Positions 26,997 to 36,595 of a stretch of DNA of 64,000 nt are shown here, piece by piece. The position numbers were made by a program, and so were the translations under genes. This DNA comes from Hyphomonas polymorpha PS728. GTDB taxonomy: Bacteria > Pseudomonadota > Alphaproteobacteria > Caulobacterales > Hyphomonadaceae. The stretch is taken from the NCBI RefSeq assembly GCF_000685315.1, contig NZ_ARYM01000009.1:97707-161706 (forward strand), in the 5' to 3' direction. Below the pieces are notes generated by a model, which saw only the letters and a list, made by a program, of their open reading frames with translations, was not told the DNA's origin and did not search any database. Position 1 is the stretch's first letter. Each line of letters begins with the position of its first letter.

Positions 26997-27090
26997 CTTG
27001 TCTGGAACTCCCCAGTTGCGTGGCGCTCTCATGGCGCGAATTTGCGACACCAGCATGACGCGCGCTGAAAGCTTCGTCTATAAGGCGGCG

Positions 27091-28119
27091 ATGAGCACGA
27101 TTGTGATTACTTCTGAGGCAGCCGATGCCGGCCAGCGCCTCGATGCGTTCCTGGGCGCCCGCGCCGAGGGCATTTCCCGTTCCCGGGCCAAAGCCCTGAT
27201 CGAGGAAGGCGCGGTCTCGGTTGGCGGCGTCGTGGAAACAAATCCCCGCGCGCCGGTAAAGGCGGGCCTGGTCTATGCCGTGGCGCTGCCCCCGCCGGTG
27301 CCCGCGACGCCCCAGCCGGAAAATATCCCGCTGGACATCCTGTTCGAGGACGCTCACCTGCTGATCCTCAACAAGCCGGCGGGCCTCGCCGTTCATCCCG
27401 CGCCCGGCAGCGAAAGCGGCACGCTGGTCAACGCCCTTCTTTATCATTGCAAAGGTCAGCTTTCCGGCATTGGCGGGGTGGAGCGGCCCGGCATTGTCCA
27501 CCGGCTCGACAAGCTGACCAGCGGCGTCATGGTCGCTGCCAAGACAGAAGCGGCCCATACCGGCCTTGCCGCCCTGTTCGAGCGGCACGACATCGACCGG
27601 CTCTACCGCGCCATCACGCGCGGCGCTCCGCGGCCCCTGTCGGGCACCATCGATGCCCCCATCGCGCGCTCTGAAAATGACCGCAAGAAAATGTCGGTTC
27701 ACAAGAACCCCGACAGCCCCGCCGCCCGCCATGCGGTCACCCATTACCGGGCCATCGAAACCTATGGCTATAAAGACCGCGCCACGCGCCTTCCCGCCGC
27801 CGCGATGATTGAGTGCCGCCTCGAAACCGGGCGCACGCATCAGATCCGGGTCCACATGACGCATGTCGGCGCCCCGCTCATCGGTGATCCGGTCTATGGC
27901 CGCCAGTCCGGCATCATGGCGTGGAAATCACCTGCGGCGCCTGAGGCAGACTATGACGCCGCGCTTGCGGCGGCGCGGGCCTTTCCGCGCCAGGCGCTGC
28001 ACGCCGCCGTGCTCGGCTTCGTCCACCCGATCACGGGCGAAACCCTCCGCTTTGAGCAGCCCCTTCCGGAAGACATGGCCGGGCTGGTCAGCGCGCTAAG
28101 AAAGCTGCCGGTGGATTAA
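27091..28119 (+). CDS. RluA-family pseudouridine synthase (RluD-like)
   Basis: A 342-residue protein with an N-terminal S4 RNA-binding domain (about 14-64, AGQRLDAFLGARAEGISRSRAKALI) and a catalytic domain. The catalytic Asp140 is in GIVHRLDKLTSG; ILNKPAGLAVHP and LETGRTHQIRVHM are the other family motifs. The S4+catalytic architecture resembles RluC/RluD, which modify 23S rRNA uridines. The frame is open much further upstream, but the ATG at 27091 gives a normal length. Confidence 0.88.
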   Translation: MSTIVITSEAADAGQRLDAFLGARAEGISRSRAKALIEEGAVSVGGVVETNPRAPVKAGLVYAVALPPPVPATPQPENIPLDILFEDAHLLILNKPAGLAVHPAPGSESGTLVNALLYHCKGQLSGIGGVERPGIVHRLDKLTSGVMVAAKTEAAHTGLAALFERHDIDRLYRAITRGAPRPLSGTIDAPIARSENDRKKMSVHKNPDSPAARHAVTHYRAIETYGYKDRATRLPAAAMIECRLETGRTHQIRVHMTHVGAPLIGDPVYGRQSGIMAWKSPAAPEADYDAALAAARAFPRQALHAAVLGFVHPITGETLRFEQPLPEDMAGLVSALRKLPVD

Positions 28120-28133
28120 GGCAGGCGGAGAGC

Positions 28134-29021
28134 CTATGGCGCGCCGCCTGCGCCGGCCTGCGCAGAGGCCGTCTGCAGCGGTTCAAACCGCAGCGTGCGG
28201 GCCTGCAGGGTCACCTTGCCGATCCTGTCGGTGTCGGCAACGATCCGCACCGGCACATGGCTGCCGTTTTCCAGCGGCGCCAGATACATGCGCAGCGGGC
28301 CATCAATACCGGTCAGCGTGTCCTTGTTCACTTCGCCCGCCTTGTAGCCGGCGATCTTGTCCATGGTCACATGGCATTCAATGGCCTGGCCGCTCCAGGC
28401 CGGGCTTTTCACGTTCGCGGTGCCCTTGTTCTCCAGATGCAGATAGGTCAGCTGCTTGCCGTCGAACACGCGGATCGGCCCGCCGCACGGATCGGCGCCC
28501 TTGGCGCGCGGCTCCAGCGCGAAGGTGATCAGCGCGGTCAGCGGGTCATTCGCCAGGATCGCCTGTTCCTGCGTCGCGGCCGGGTCGCCCAGATCGCCAA
28601 AGCGCGGATTGGCCGTCATGGTGAAGCCGTCCTTCTTCATCGACAGTTCCACGCGGCGGTTCTTTTTCCCGTCGCGGTTCTGCGAGACATAGCCGGAGGT
28701 CTTCAATTCCTTGGCGCGGACAAAGCCGGAAGAAGCCAGCTCCATGTTATAATTGACGAACACATCGGCCAGGCCCGTCGTGCGCACCTTGGATTTGATC
28801 GTGTAGGTGTTCGGCTTCAGTTCCACATCGAAACTCGCCCGGCCGGTGGCGGGGATGATCAGGATCATTGCCCGAGCGTCCAGCTCATACACCATGCGCA
28901 TGGGCTCGCCCGCCTTCACATTGGCCAGGAGATTGGTTTTCGGCGCGGCGGGGGCCGTATCGGCTGTGGAGAGGCCGGCAAGGGCAAATGTCGCAGCGGC
29001 GGCAAGGAGGAGGCGCTTCAT
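28134..29021 (-). CDS. DUF3108 domain exported protein
   Basis: A 295-residue protein with a signal peptide (MKRLLLAAAATFALAGLSTA). The mature part shows the DUF3108 pattern: an N-terminal MVYELDARAMILIIPATGRASF, a KTSGYVSQNRDGKKNRRVEL segment and the ANDPLTALI element. Two cysteines (in DPCGG and IECHV) may form a disulfide. It is probably periplasmic; function unknown. It is divergent from rpmB, a neighbourhood also seen in other alphaproteobacteria. The frame extends upstream of 29021 without family similarity, so the ATG there is used. Confidence 0.82.
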   Translation of the reverse strand: MKRLLLAAAATFALAGLSTADTAPAAPKTNLLANVKAGEPMRMVYELDARAMILIIPATGRASFDVELKPNTYTIKSKVRTTGLADVFVNYNMELASSGFVRAKELKTSGYVSQNRDGKKNRRVELSMKKDGFTMTANPRFGDLGDPAATQEQAILANDPLTALITFALEPRAKGADPCGGPIRVFDGKQLTYLHLENKGTANVKSPAWSGQAIECHVTMDKIAGYKAGEVNKDTLTGIDGPLRMYLAPLENGSHVPVRIVADTDRIGKVTLQARTLRFEPLQTASAQAGAGGAP

Positions 29022-29212
29022 GGGAGGGTCGATCCTTCTGGTCGGGCGGGCGCAAACGCCTGCTGAGCGGGTATATATAGTCGCCTTGTCCCAACGCCGC
29101 CTGAACGAACCGGCCCCCAAGATGCCGCATTCTTCAGGCCTCGCCCACTGACATAAAGTGACAGAGCGTGACATGGGAGCGCAATTCTCCGCCCGCAAGC
29201 CTGATTGCGCGG

Positions 29213-29242
29213 TTGACAGGGCGCCCCCGCAGACTGTAGACG
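29213..29242 (+). promoter_or_regulatory. Candidate rpmB promoter
   Basis: A perfect TTGACA (29213-29218) is followed, after 17-18 bases, by GTAGAC/TAGACG. The -35 is strong and the -10 weak, about 45 bases before the rpmB start. Ribosomal protein genes often have such a promoter. No experimental evidence. Confidence 0.42.
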
Positions 29243-29286
29243 CGCGCCTTCAGATCAAAGAACACCTCTTTTTCGGAGCGAGGCCC

Positions 29287-29571
29287 ATGTCCCGCGAATG
29301 TGAACTCACTGGCACCAAGCCGATGGTTGGCCATATCGTCAGCCACTCGCAGATCAAGACCAAGCGTCGTTATCTGCCCAACCTCGTGCAGGTTACGCTG
29401 CACTCTGAAGCCCTGAACCAGGACTTCAAACTGCGCATCGCGGCGAAAGCCCTGCGCACGGTCGACAAGCTCGGCGGCCTCGACGCTTTCCTCGCCAAGG
29501 CGAAGGAAGACGGCCTCTCCGACAAGGCCCTCAAGATCAAGCGCGACATCGCGAAGAAAGCTGTCGCTTAA
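29287..29571 (+). CDS. rpmB: 50S ribosomal protein L28
   Basis: A 94-residue basic protein. [29 protein letters not shown] N-terminus and [15 protein letters not shown] are the L28 signature. The C-terminal extension to residue 94 is usual in alphaproteobacteria. It lacks the zinc-binding CxxC pair of some L28 forms. Monocistronic, with a good terminator behind it. Confidence 0.96.
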   Translation: MSRECELTGTKPMVGHIVSHSQIKTKRRYLPNLVQVTLHSEALNQDFKLRIAAKALRTVDKLGGLDAFLAKAKEDGLSDKALKIKRDIAKKAVA

Positions 29572-29596
29572 GCGGCCTCTTTCTCCGGCTTCCGCT

Positions 29597-29647
29597 GCTG
29601 ACAAAAGTTCACGCCGGGCCTCCTCGCAGGCCCGGTGTTTTTGTTTG
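29597..29647 (+). repeat. Terminator direct repeat, copy 1
   Basis: The 51 bases from GCTGACAAAAG to the T-rich tail are repeated at 30899-30949 with 2 mismatches; the first 39 bases are identical. The two copies flank the lipoprotein gene 29749-30885. Confidence 0.85.
29614..29647 (+). terminator. Intrinsic terminator of rpmB
   Basis: An 8-bp stem CCGGGCCT/AGGCCCGG (29614-29621, 29628-29635) with a CCTCGC loop, followed by TGTTTTTGTTTG. The same 51-base sequence recurs at 30899-30949. Confidence 0.9.
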
Positions 29648-29748
29648 GGCTGTCCCTGGGTTGTGGAATTCAGGGTAGCTAAAATTTTTTCTTAGGGTTT
29701 CACGCTTATCCACCTTCGGAACATCGGTTTTCCGTCTGGGGGAGAAAC

Positions 29749-30885
29749 ATGAAGAGACTTGTTCTGGCCGCTACCCTGATTGGTCTTGGCGCCTGCGCCA
29801 ATCACGCGCCTGGCAAACAGGGCGTGATGGGCCTGCCCGGCTTCATGAATGAAACCCAGACCATCGCGCGTCAGCGCCCGGCGCTCCCCGTCACCCACTA
29901 TATCCGCTGGAACCCCGGCGACCGTCTGATGCATGGTCTGGAACTCGACTATATCAGCGGCATGTCCCAGCGGGACTATCTTTTCGAGGAACCCAATCAG
30001 GGCCTCTTCCGCCCGATGGTCGACAGTTCTCTCAAGGGATCCGGCCTCGAGGCAAAAACAGCGGCGGGGGCGCGCTATGCGCTGCAGATCGAATTCCATG
30101 AGTTGAAATCGGACGCGTTTGGCCGCCACTTTGCCGGAACCACCAGCGCTACCTACCGCGTCGTTGACCGTCGCACGGGGCAGCCGGTTTATGAAAATCT
30201 GATCCGCTCCAGCTTCCTTGCCGAATATCCCGGTCTCAATGAAGATGATGCCAGCTTCGCCTATAACGTCTCCGCCCCCGGCGTGATTGCCTCGACAGCC
30301 GTCTTTGGCGCCTTCACCCTTTACGAAGGCGGGCTGGTCGAAGTCTGGAACAATAACCGCAAGCTTCAGAACTTCTTCGGCGGCAGTTCGATTGACGAGT
30401 TGTCGCAAGCCGAATGGAACGATGTCTATCAAGGCTATGTCTGGACAGCCGGCATTTCCGCCCTTTCCGGCCCCGCGCTGGTGCTGCTCGGCCAGATGAA
30501 TCCCTTGAACTATGCGGCTCTGCAGACCGACCCGGCAAATTATCTCCCCCTCGGTCTATCGAGCGCCGATGAGAAGCAGAAAGCCGCTGCCGCCACCCGT
30601 CACGGTAACCTCTCGACCGTCGGCGAAGGGTCACGCAATGCACGCACGCGCGCCCAGCAGCTCAATACGCACATCCTCGCCCAGAGCCTCACCTACTTCC
30701 TGCTCGATCTGGCCCAGTCCGAAGATGTCCGCCTCACCCAGCTCGTTTCCTGCCAAAGCGATGAATACACCGCAGACGCAATGATCCAGGCCGTGCGCAT
30801 GAAATCGAAGATCATTACGGACAACTGCCTGGACTATGTGAAGAAGGACCAGCGCCGCGGCGTGCCGATCACCGCTTACCGGTAA
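29749..30885 (+). CDS. Predicted lipoprotein of unknown function
   Basis: A 378-residue protein with a lipoprotein signal (LVLAATLIGLGAC, Cys15 lipobox). A GGGGGAG ribosome site precedes the ATG. The mature part contains a membrane-apposed hydrophobic stretch near 170-185 (APGVIASTAVFGAFTLYEG) and another near 235-250 (TAGISALSGPALVLLGQ). Two cysteines near the C-terminus (SCQSDEY and NCLDYV) may pair. The family was not recognised. It lies between two almost identical terminators. Confidence 0.78.
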   Translation: MKRLVLAATLIGLGACANHAPGKQGVMGLPGFMNETQTIARQRPALPVTHYIRWNPGDRLMHGLELDYISGMSQRDYLFEEPNQGLFRPMVDSSLKGSGLEAKTAAGARYALQIEFHELKSDAFGRHFAGTTSATYRVVDRRTGQPVYENLIRSSFLAEYPGLNEDDASFAYNVSAPGVIASTAVFGAFTLYEGGLVEVWNNNRKLQNFFGGSSIDELSQAEWNDVYQGYVWTAGISALSGPALVLLGQMNPLNYAALQTDPANYLPLGLSSADEKQKAAAATRHGNLSTVGEGSRNARTRAQQLNTHILAQSLTYFLLDLAQSEDVRLTQLVSCQSDEYTADAMIQAVRMKSKIITDNCLDYVKKDQRRGVPITAYR

Positions 30886-30898
30886 CCTGCTCCCAGCC

Positions 30899-30949
30899 GC
30901 TGACAAAAGTTCACGCCGGGCCTCCTCGCAGGCCCGGCGTTTTCGTTTG
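30899..30949 (+). terminator. Terminator of the lipoprotein gene, repeat copy 2
   Basis: Stem GCCGGGCCT/AGGCCCGGC (30915-30923, 30930-30938), loop CCTCGC, tail GTTTTCGTTTG. The whole 51-base unit matches 29597-29647 with 2 mismatches, which is much closer than unrelated terminators would be. Confidence 0.88.
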
Positions 30950-31050
30950 TCCGGAAGTGTCCACCTTCTCTCGCCCGATTTGCCTGCGATGACTGGCCAC
31001 CGCGCGGGAACCAGTCCAAGACAAGGCGCAACAAAGGGAAGGGGAATCCC

Positions 31051-32712
31051 ATGCGTCTCATCACCATCGCTGCCCTGGCCATTGCCGCCCTGACGGCCTG
31101 CACTGACCCGGCGCCCGCTGCGCCGCCTGCGCCGGAAGGCAATATCCGCGTCTTCACCGGCGGCACCATCTATACGGGCCTGGCTGACCCCGCCACGGTC
31201 GAGGCGGTGATCGTTGGCCCCGATGGCCGGATCATCGGCACAGCCCCGCCCCTGTCGCAGGACTGGAGCGAGGATGAGGTGGAGATCATAGACCTCGCCG
31301 GCGCGGTCATGTTCCCCGGCTTCACAGACGCCCACGCCCACCTCCAGGGCATTGGCGAGCGGGAGCTGATCCTCAACCTGGAAGGCACTGCCTCCATCGA
31401 CGAGCTTGTCACCCGCACCGAAGCCGAGCTGCAGGGCCTGGCCCCCGGCGCCATCCTGTTTGGCCGGGGCTGGATCGAAACCGGCTGGCCGGAAGGACGT
31501 ATGCCCTCGGCGGCAGATCTGGACGCGGTCAGCCCGGAAAACCCCGTCATCCTGGTGCGCTCTGACGGCCATGCGCTGGTCGCCAATACGGCGGCGCTGA
31601 AAGCCGCCGGGATCTACGACATGGCCGCAGATCCGCCGGGCGGACGCACGGAGCGCGACGAGAATTTCAAGGCAACCGGCATCGTCATCGACAATGCCAT
31701 GATGCCCGTCCTCGCCCTGATCGAGAACCCGACCTATGACGATATGAGCAAAGCGCTTGAGGTTGGCGCGCAGACCTATGCCCGCCGCGGCTGGACCGGC
31801 ATCCACAATATGAGCGCGGCCACCGATCATGCCCGCCTTCTGAAGGCGCTGGATGATGAGGGCCGCTTGCCGCTGCGCGTCTATAACGCTTTTGACGAGC
31901 GCGGTTTCGACATTGCCAAACGCCGCGAATTTGAAACCGCGCGCATCACCAATCGCGCCGTGAAGCTTTATATGGATGGCGCCCTCGGCAGCCGGGGAGC
32001 GCTGCTGATTGCGCCCTATGCCGACCAGCCCGAAACATCCGGTCTCGCCCTGCTGGAGCCTGAACAGCTGCACAATCTGATGATGGACGCTCAGAAAGAG
32101 GGCGTGCAGCTGACAATCCATGCCATCGGCGACCTTGCCAACCGCCGCATCCTCGAGAAGTTCGAGGAGCTGAGCTATGGCGCAGACCTGCGCTGGCGCA
32201 TCGAACACACCCAGATGCTGCACCCCGATGATATCGACCGCGTCGCCAGAAGCGGCCTCATCGCCTCCATGCAGCCCAGCCATGCCATCGGTGACCTGCA
32301 TTTTGCCCCGGCCCGTGTGGGCATCGACCGCTTGCGCGGCGCCTATGCCTGGGCAAGCCTCCTGAAGGCGGGCGCGATGATTGCCGGGGGCTCCGACGCG
32401 CCGGTGGAAGTCGGCTCGCCAACAATCGAATTCTATGCCGCCGTGGCGCGCAAGGATCTGGCAGGTTTTTCCGGCGAAGGCTGGCATCCTGAAGAAGCCC
32501 TCACCCGCCAGCAGGCGCTTGCCCTCTTCACCACAGGCCCCGCCTATGCTGCCTTCCAGGAAAACGACCTCGGCACCATCGAGGCCGGGAAAATCGCCGA
32601 TTTCACCGTGTTTGACGCCGATCTGATGACGATCCCCGAACAGCAGATCCTGAAAGCCCGGCCGGTGATGACTGTTGTGGGCGGAGAGGTGGTCTGGCAG
32701 GCGGAGTGGTAG
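31051..32712 (+). CDS. YtcJ-like amidohydrolase, lipoprotein
   Basis: A 553-residue amidohydrolase (Amidohydro_3) with a lipoprotein signal ending in LTAC-T (Cys17). The metal-binding HAH is at residues 95-97 in FPGFTDAHAHLQG. IEHTQMLHPDDIDR and GGSDAPVE carry later ligands. The family is YtcJ-like, whose substrates are mostly unknown. Outer-membrane or periplasmic location is inferred from the lipobox. It starts 100 bases after the terminator repeat. Confidence 0.85.
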   Translation: MRLITIAALAIAALTACTDPAPAAPPAPEGNIRVFTGGTIYTGLADPATVEAVIVGPDGRIIGTAPPLSQDWSEDEVEIIDLAGAVMFPGFTDAHAHLQGIGERELILNLEGTASIDELVTRTEAELQGLAPGAILFGRGWIETGWPEGRMPSAADLDAVSPENPVILVRSDGHALVANTAALKAAGIYDMAADPPGGRTERDENFKATGIVIDNAMMPVLALIENPTYDDMSKALEVGAQTYARRGWTGIHNMSAATDHARLLKALDDEGRLPLRVYNAFDERGFDIAKRREFETARITNRAVKLYMDGALGSRGALLIAPYADQPETSGLALLEPEQLHNLMMDAQKEGVQLTIHAIGDLANRRILEKFEELSYGADLRWRIEHTQMLHPDDIDRVARSGLIASMQPSHAIGDLHFAPARVGIDRLRGAYAWASLLKAGAMIAGGSDAPVEVGSPTIEFYAAVARKDLAGFSGEGWHPEEALTRQQALALFTTGPAYAAFQENDLGTIEAGKIADFTVFDADLMTIPEQQILKARPVMTVVGGEVVWQAEW

Positions 32713-32807
32713 CCGCCGCAGGCCTCTCCGCATTGTGACAGCGGGGAGGGTGGACCTTCGCCGGCGCGCCCATACCTTTCCTCCGTAAACCGGAAGGAAG
32801 ACCCCCG

Positions 32808-33422
32808 ATGCGCCTTGCCCTGACCGCCGCCCTCGCCCTGGGCCTCGCCGCCTGCAGCAACGCGGCCCTGCCGGCCAGTGCCAAAGCTGCCCCGATCGAG
32901 CGGCCAGAGGCCGCCGCGCATGAAGAGATCGCGATCTTCGCCGGCGGCTGCTTCTGGTGCATCGAGGCAGAGCTTGAAGAAGTGCCCGGCGTGCGCACCG
33001 TCCTCTCCGGCTATACCGGCGGCACCACGCCCGACCCCACCTACCGCAATATGGGCGACCATGCCGAAGCCGTCGAAGTGATCTTTGATCCGGCCAAGGT
33101 CAGCTATGAGCAGCTTCTGGAAGTCTTCTGGTCGAATATCGACCCCACCGATGAGGGCGGCCAGTTCTTTGACCGGGGCAGCCAGTATCGCACGGCGATC
33201 TTCGTGCTGGATGAGGCTCAGAAATCGGCGGCCACACAGTCGCTCGAGGCCAATGCCAAGCGCCTCAAACAGCTCATCGTCACAGCGGTCCTGCCCGCTA
33301 CCGCCTTCTATCCGGCAGAAGAGTATCATCAGGACTATTACCTGAAGGAGCCCGAGCGCTACGAGGCCTACAAGAAAGGCAGCCGGCGCGAGGAGACGCT
33401 GAAGAAGGTCTGGCAGGAATAG
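32808..33422 (+). CDS. msrA: Peptide-methionine (S)-S-oxide reductase MsrA, lipoprotein form
   Basis: A 204-residue MsrA with a lipoprotein signal (LALGLAAC-S, Cys16) and the catalytic GGCFWC (Cys48, with a second Cys51 close by). SGYTGGTTPDPTYRNMGDHAEAVEV and QYRTAIFV are family segments. The lipobox suggests repair of oxidised envelope proteins. A second, longer MsrA without a signal is at 51049-51699. It follows the amidohydrolase gene by 95 bases. Confidence 0.92.
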   Translation: MRLALTAALALGLAACSNAALPASAKAAPIERPEAAAHEEIAIFAGGCFWCIEAELEEVPGVRTVLSGYTGGTTPDPTYRNMGDHAEAVEVIFDPAKVSYEQLLEVFWSNIDPTDEGGQFFDRGSQYRTAIFVLDEAQKSAATQSLEANAKRLKQLIVTAVLPATAFYPAEEYHQDYYLKEPERYEAYKKGSRREETLKKVWQE

Positions 33423-33443
33423 GCCGGGCCTCATCCAGCAAAG

Positions 33444-33462
33444 CCCCTGCCCCCGGCAGGGG
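33444..33462. terminator. Candidate hairpin after msrA
   Basis: CCCCTGCC (33444-33451) pairs with GGCAGGGG (33455-33462) over a 3-base loop. A T run is missing, so it is a weak or factor-assisted terminator at best. Confidence 0.4.
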
Positions 33463-33562
33463 AGGGCTGCAGACTTTACGTTGCGTCGCACTAGGCGCGC
33501 GGCCATCCCGTGCTAGAACCCAGAGTCTGACCTGATTTCTCCCGATGGCGAGCTGATACCCC

Positions 33563-34546
33563 ATGACCGTTATGTCCGACACCGATGCCCTCGAAGGCCT
33601 GAAGCCGACCGAAAAAGTGAATGTCAAAAAGGTGTTCGGCCTCGACACCAACATGATCGTCCACGGCTTCAAGACGCGCACCGAATATGTGCCGGAGATT
33701 GACCCGTCCTACCGCTTCGATCCGCAGACGACGCTCGCCATTCTCGCCGGCTTCGAGCACAACCGCCGCGTCATGGTCCAGGGCTATCACGGCACGGGTA
33801 AGTCCACCCATATCGAGCAGGTCGCCGCCCGCCTCAACTGGCCGATGATCCGCGTCAACCTCGACAGCCATGTCAGCCGGATCGACATGGTCGGAAAGGA
33901 CGCCATCGTCCTGAAGGATGGCGTGCAGGTCACCGAATTCCGCGAAGGCATTCTCCCCTGGGCGCTGCAGCGCCCCGTCGCCATCGTGTTCGACGAGTAT
34001 GACGCCGGCCGCCCGGATGTGATGTTCGTGATCCAGCGCGTGCTGGAAGCCAGCGGCAAGCTGACGTTGCTCGACCAGAACCGCGTCATCGCGCCCCATC
34101 CGCAGTTCCGCCTGTTCGCCACCACCAACACGGTCGGCCTTGGCGATACGACCGGCCTCTATCACGGCACCCAGCAGCTCAACCAGGGCCAGATGGACCG
34201 CTGGAGCATCGTCACCACACTGAATTATCTCACCCATGACGCGGAAGTCGAAATCATCAAGGCGAAGGCCACGGGCGTGGACGAAGCCACCATCGCCAAG
34301 ATGGTCACCCTGGCAGACCTCACCCGCAACGCCTTCATGGCCGGCGACCTCTCCACCGTGATGAGCCCGCGGACCGTCATCACCTGGGCGGAAAACTTCG
34401 CCATCTTCGGCGATCTCGGCCATGCCTTCCGCATGACCTTCCTCAACAAGTGCGACGAGCTGGAGCGCCCGCTGGTCGCGGAAATGTATCAGCGCTGCTT
34501 CGGCGTCGAACTGCCCGAAAGCCCGCTGATGGTGAAGGTCGCATAG
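33563..34546 (+). CDS. cobS: Cobaltochelatase CobS subunit (AAA+ ATPase)
   Basis: A 327-residue AAA+ protein with Walker [10 protein letters not shown] (74-82), Walker [10 protein letters not shown] and a sensor region [17 protein letters not shown]. The N-terminus ([17 protein letters not shown]) is typical of CobS. CobS and CobT form the ATPase chaperone of the aerobic cobaltochelatase with CobN, which inserts Co2+ into hydrogenobyrinic acid diamide. No cobN or other cob gene is in the window. It lies 27 bases before cobT. Confidence 0.92.
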   Translation: MTVMSDTDALEGLKPTEKVNVKKVFGLDTNMIVHGFKTRTEYVPEIDPSYRFDPQTTLAILAGFEHNRRVMVQGYHGTGKSTHIEQVAARLNWPMIRVNLDSHVSRIDMVGKDAIVLKDGVQVTEFREGILPWALQRPVAIVFDEYDAGRPDVMFVIQRVLEASGKLTLLDQNRVIAPHPQFRLFATTNTVGLGDTTGLYHGTQQLNQGQMDRWSIVTTLNYLTHDAEVEIIKAKATGVDEATIAKMVTLADLTRNAFMAGDLSTVMSPRTVITWAENFAIFGDLGHAFRMTFLNKCDELERPLVAEMYQRCFGVELPESPLMVKVA

Positions 34547-34573
34547 GAAAGGCGCGGCCCGCGCGGTCGACGG

Positions 34574-36538
34574 ATGGCAAAGGACACGACCCCTCAGGAA
34601 CTCTTCAAGGCCGCGCTCGCCGCGACCACCAAGGCGATGAGCGGTGAGCGCGAGATCGAGGTCGGTTTCGGCCCCGATGTTGGCGATCAGGGCACGCGCC
34701 TGGTACTTCGTCCGCCCCCGGTGGAAGTCTCCGCCGAGCTTGCCGCCCGCATCCGGGGCGAGGCGGACGCGCTCGCCCTGCGCCGCGCCCATCATGACGC
34801 CGCCGCGCATATCGCCAACCGTCCGCAGGGGGATCTTCCCCGCCGCGTCTATGAGGCCGCTGAAACCGCCCGCATCGAAAGCCTCGGCGCCAATGCGATG
34901 CAGGGTACCGCCGGAAACCTCGAAGCCGTGCTCGATTTCCGCTGCCGGTCCACCAATTTCGGCCTCGGCTCGGAAGATCCCGAGGCCGTGCTTGCCCCGG
35001 CGCTGGAATTCCTGCTGCGCGAGAAGCTGACCGGCCGCCCGCTGCCCGAAAGCGCAAAGCGCGTTGCCGATGTCTGGCGCGAGAAGGTCGAGAAAAACGC
35101 CGGCGACGCGCTCGAAATGCTCACCGGCCAGCTCCACGATCAGGCCGGCTTTGCCCGCACCATCCGCTCGATCATCCGGGATCTGACAGCCTCAGACCTG
35201 CCGGGAGACGAGGCTGAGGCCGAAGACGAAGCCCCTACCGAGGAGCAGGAAGAGCAGCAGAACCAGACCGGTGAGGACGACACCTCCACCGAAGAGGAAA
35301 TGGGCGCCTCTGCCGATCAGATGGAAGCGGGCGACACCGAAGACCTGGAAGGGGAGGAGGCCAATGTCTCCGTCGACCAGGACGCCGATCTGGATGCGGA
35401 CGATACGCCGGATGAAGAGGACGAAGGCACCAAGCCGCTGCGCCCCAATTTCCAGGCGGGCGACGACAAGGACCGCTTCAACTACCAGATCTTCACTCGC
35501 GCGCATGATGAGGTCGCCAATGCGCCGGACCTGTGCGACGCCGAAGAGCTGACGCGCCTGCGCGCCTATCTCGACCACCAGCTTCAGGGCCTGCAAGGCG
35601 CGGTTGCCAAGCTTGCCAACAAGCTGCAGCGCCGCCTGATGGCCCAGCAGAACCGCACCTGGAGCTTCGATCTGGAAGAGGGCGTGCTCGATACCGCCCG
35701 CCTCACCCGCGTCATCACAGACCCCACCTCGCCGCTCTCCTTCAAGCAGGAAGACGATACCAAGTTCCGGGATACGGTCGTCACCCTGCTTCTGGATAAT
35801 TCCGGCTCCATGCGCGGGCGGCCCATCATGGTGGCTGCTCTGTGCGCGGATATTCTCGCCCGCACGCTGGAGCGCTGCGCGGTGAAAACCGAAATCCTCG
35901 GCTTCACCACCAAGGCGTGGAAAGGCGGCCTCTCCCGCGAAGACTGGATGAAGGCCGGCAAGCCTCAGGCGCCCGGCCGCCTGAACGACATCCGCCACAT
36001 CATCTACAAGCAGGCCGACGCGCCGTATCGCCGCGCGCGCCGCAATCTCGGCCTGATGATGCGCGAAGGTCTGCTCAAGGAGAATATCGACGGCGAAGCG
36101 CTCCTCTGGGCGCACGACCGGCTGCTCGGCCGGCCGGAGCAGCGCAAGATCCTGATGGTAATCTCAGATGGCGCCCCGGTCGACGATTCCACGCTGAATG
36201 TGAACGTCGGCAACTACCTCGAACGCCACCTGCGCCAGGTGATCGACGAGATCGAAAACCGCTCACCGGTCGAACTCATCGCCATCGGCATCGGCCATGA
36301 TGTGACGCGCTATTACAAGCGCGCCGTCACCATCGTGGACGCCGAACAGCTCGGCGGCGCGATGACCGAACAACTCGCCTCCCTCTTCGACGAGAACGAG
36401 CCCAACCCCAAAGCCATGGCCATCCCTCCGCTCACGGACCGCACGGTGCGCGGCGCCGTCAGCGGCGCCTCCGCCGGCGCCCCCAGCTATGGAAAGAAAG
36501 TCGGAACGGGCAGGTACGTGAAAACGACCAAATACTGA
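34574..36538 (+). CDS. cobT: Cobaltochelatase CobT subunit (VWA protein)
   Basis: A 654-residue partner of CobS. The middle (about 210-290) is a very acidic Asp/Glu-rich linker, as usual in CobT. The C-terminal von Willebrand A domain starts near 400 with the MIDAS motif [13 protein letters not shown], and continues with [12 protein letters not shown]. The N-terminal [34 protein letters not shown] segment is conserved. It forms a CobS-CobT operon with normal spacing. Confidence 0.93.
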   Translation: MAKDTTPQELFKAALAATTKAMSGEREIEVGFGPDVGDQGTRLVLRPPPVEVSAELAARIRGEADALALRRAHHDAAAHIANRPQGDLPRRVYEAAETARIESLGANAMQGTAGNLEAVLDFRCRSTNFGLGSEDPEAVLAPALEFLLREKLTGRPLPESAKRVADVWREKVEKNAGDALEMLTGQLHDQAGFARTIRSIIRDLTASDLPGDEAEAEDEAPTEEQEEQQNQTGEDDTSTEEEMGASADQMEAGDTEDLEGEEANVSVDQDADLDADDTPDEEDEGTKPLRPNFQAGDDKDRFNYQIFTRAHDEVANAPDLCDAEELTRLRAYLDHQLQGLQGAVAKLANKLQRRLMAQQNRTWSFDLEEGVLDTARLTRVITDPTSPLSFKQEDDTKFRDTVVTLLLDNSGSMRGRPIMVAALCADILARTLERCAVKTEILGFTTKAWKGGLSREDWMKAGKPQAPGRLNDIRHIIYKQADAPYRRARRNLGLMMREGLLKENIDGEALLWAHDRLLGRPEQRKILMVISDGAPVDDSTLNVNVGNYLERHLRQVIDEIENRSPVELIAIGIGHDVTRYYKRAVTIVDAEQLGGAMTEQLASLFDENEPNPKAMAIPPLTDRTVRGAVSGASAGAPSYGKKVGTGRYVKTTKY

Positions 36539-36595
36539 ATATCAGAAGAGATTATGCGCACTTTCATGAGAAGGTCTGCAAGGTGTAATTTTCTT

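Noticed and set aside
33491..35137. 548-residue minus-strand frame opposite cobS/cobT
   Set aside because: CobS and CobT are unmistakable on the plus strand; this is a codon-bias shadow.
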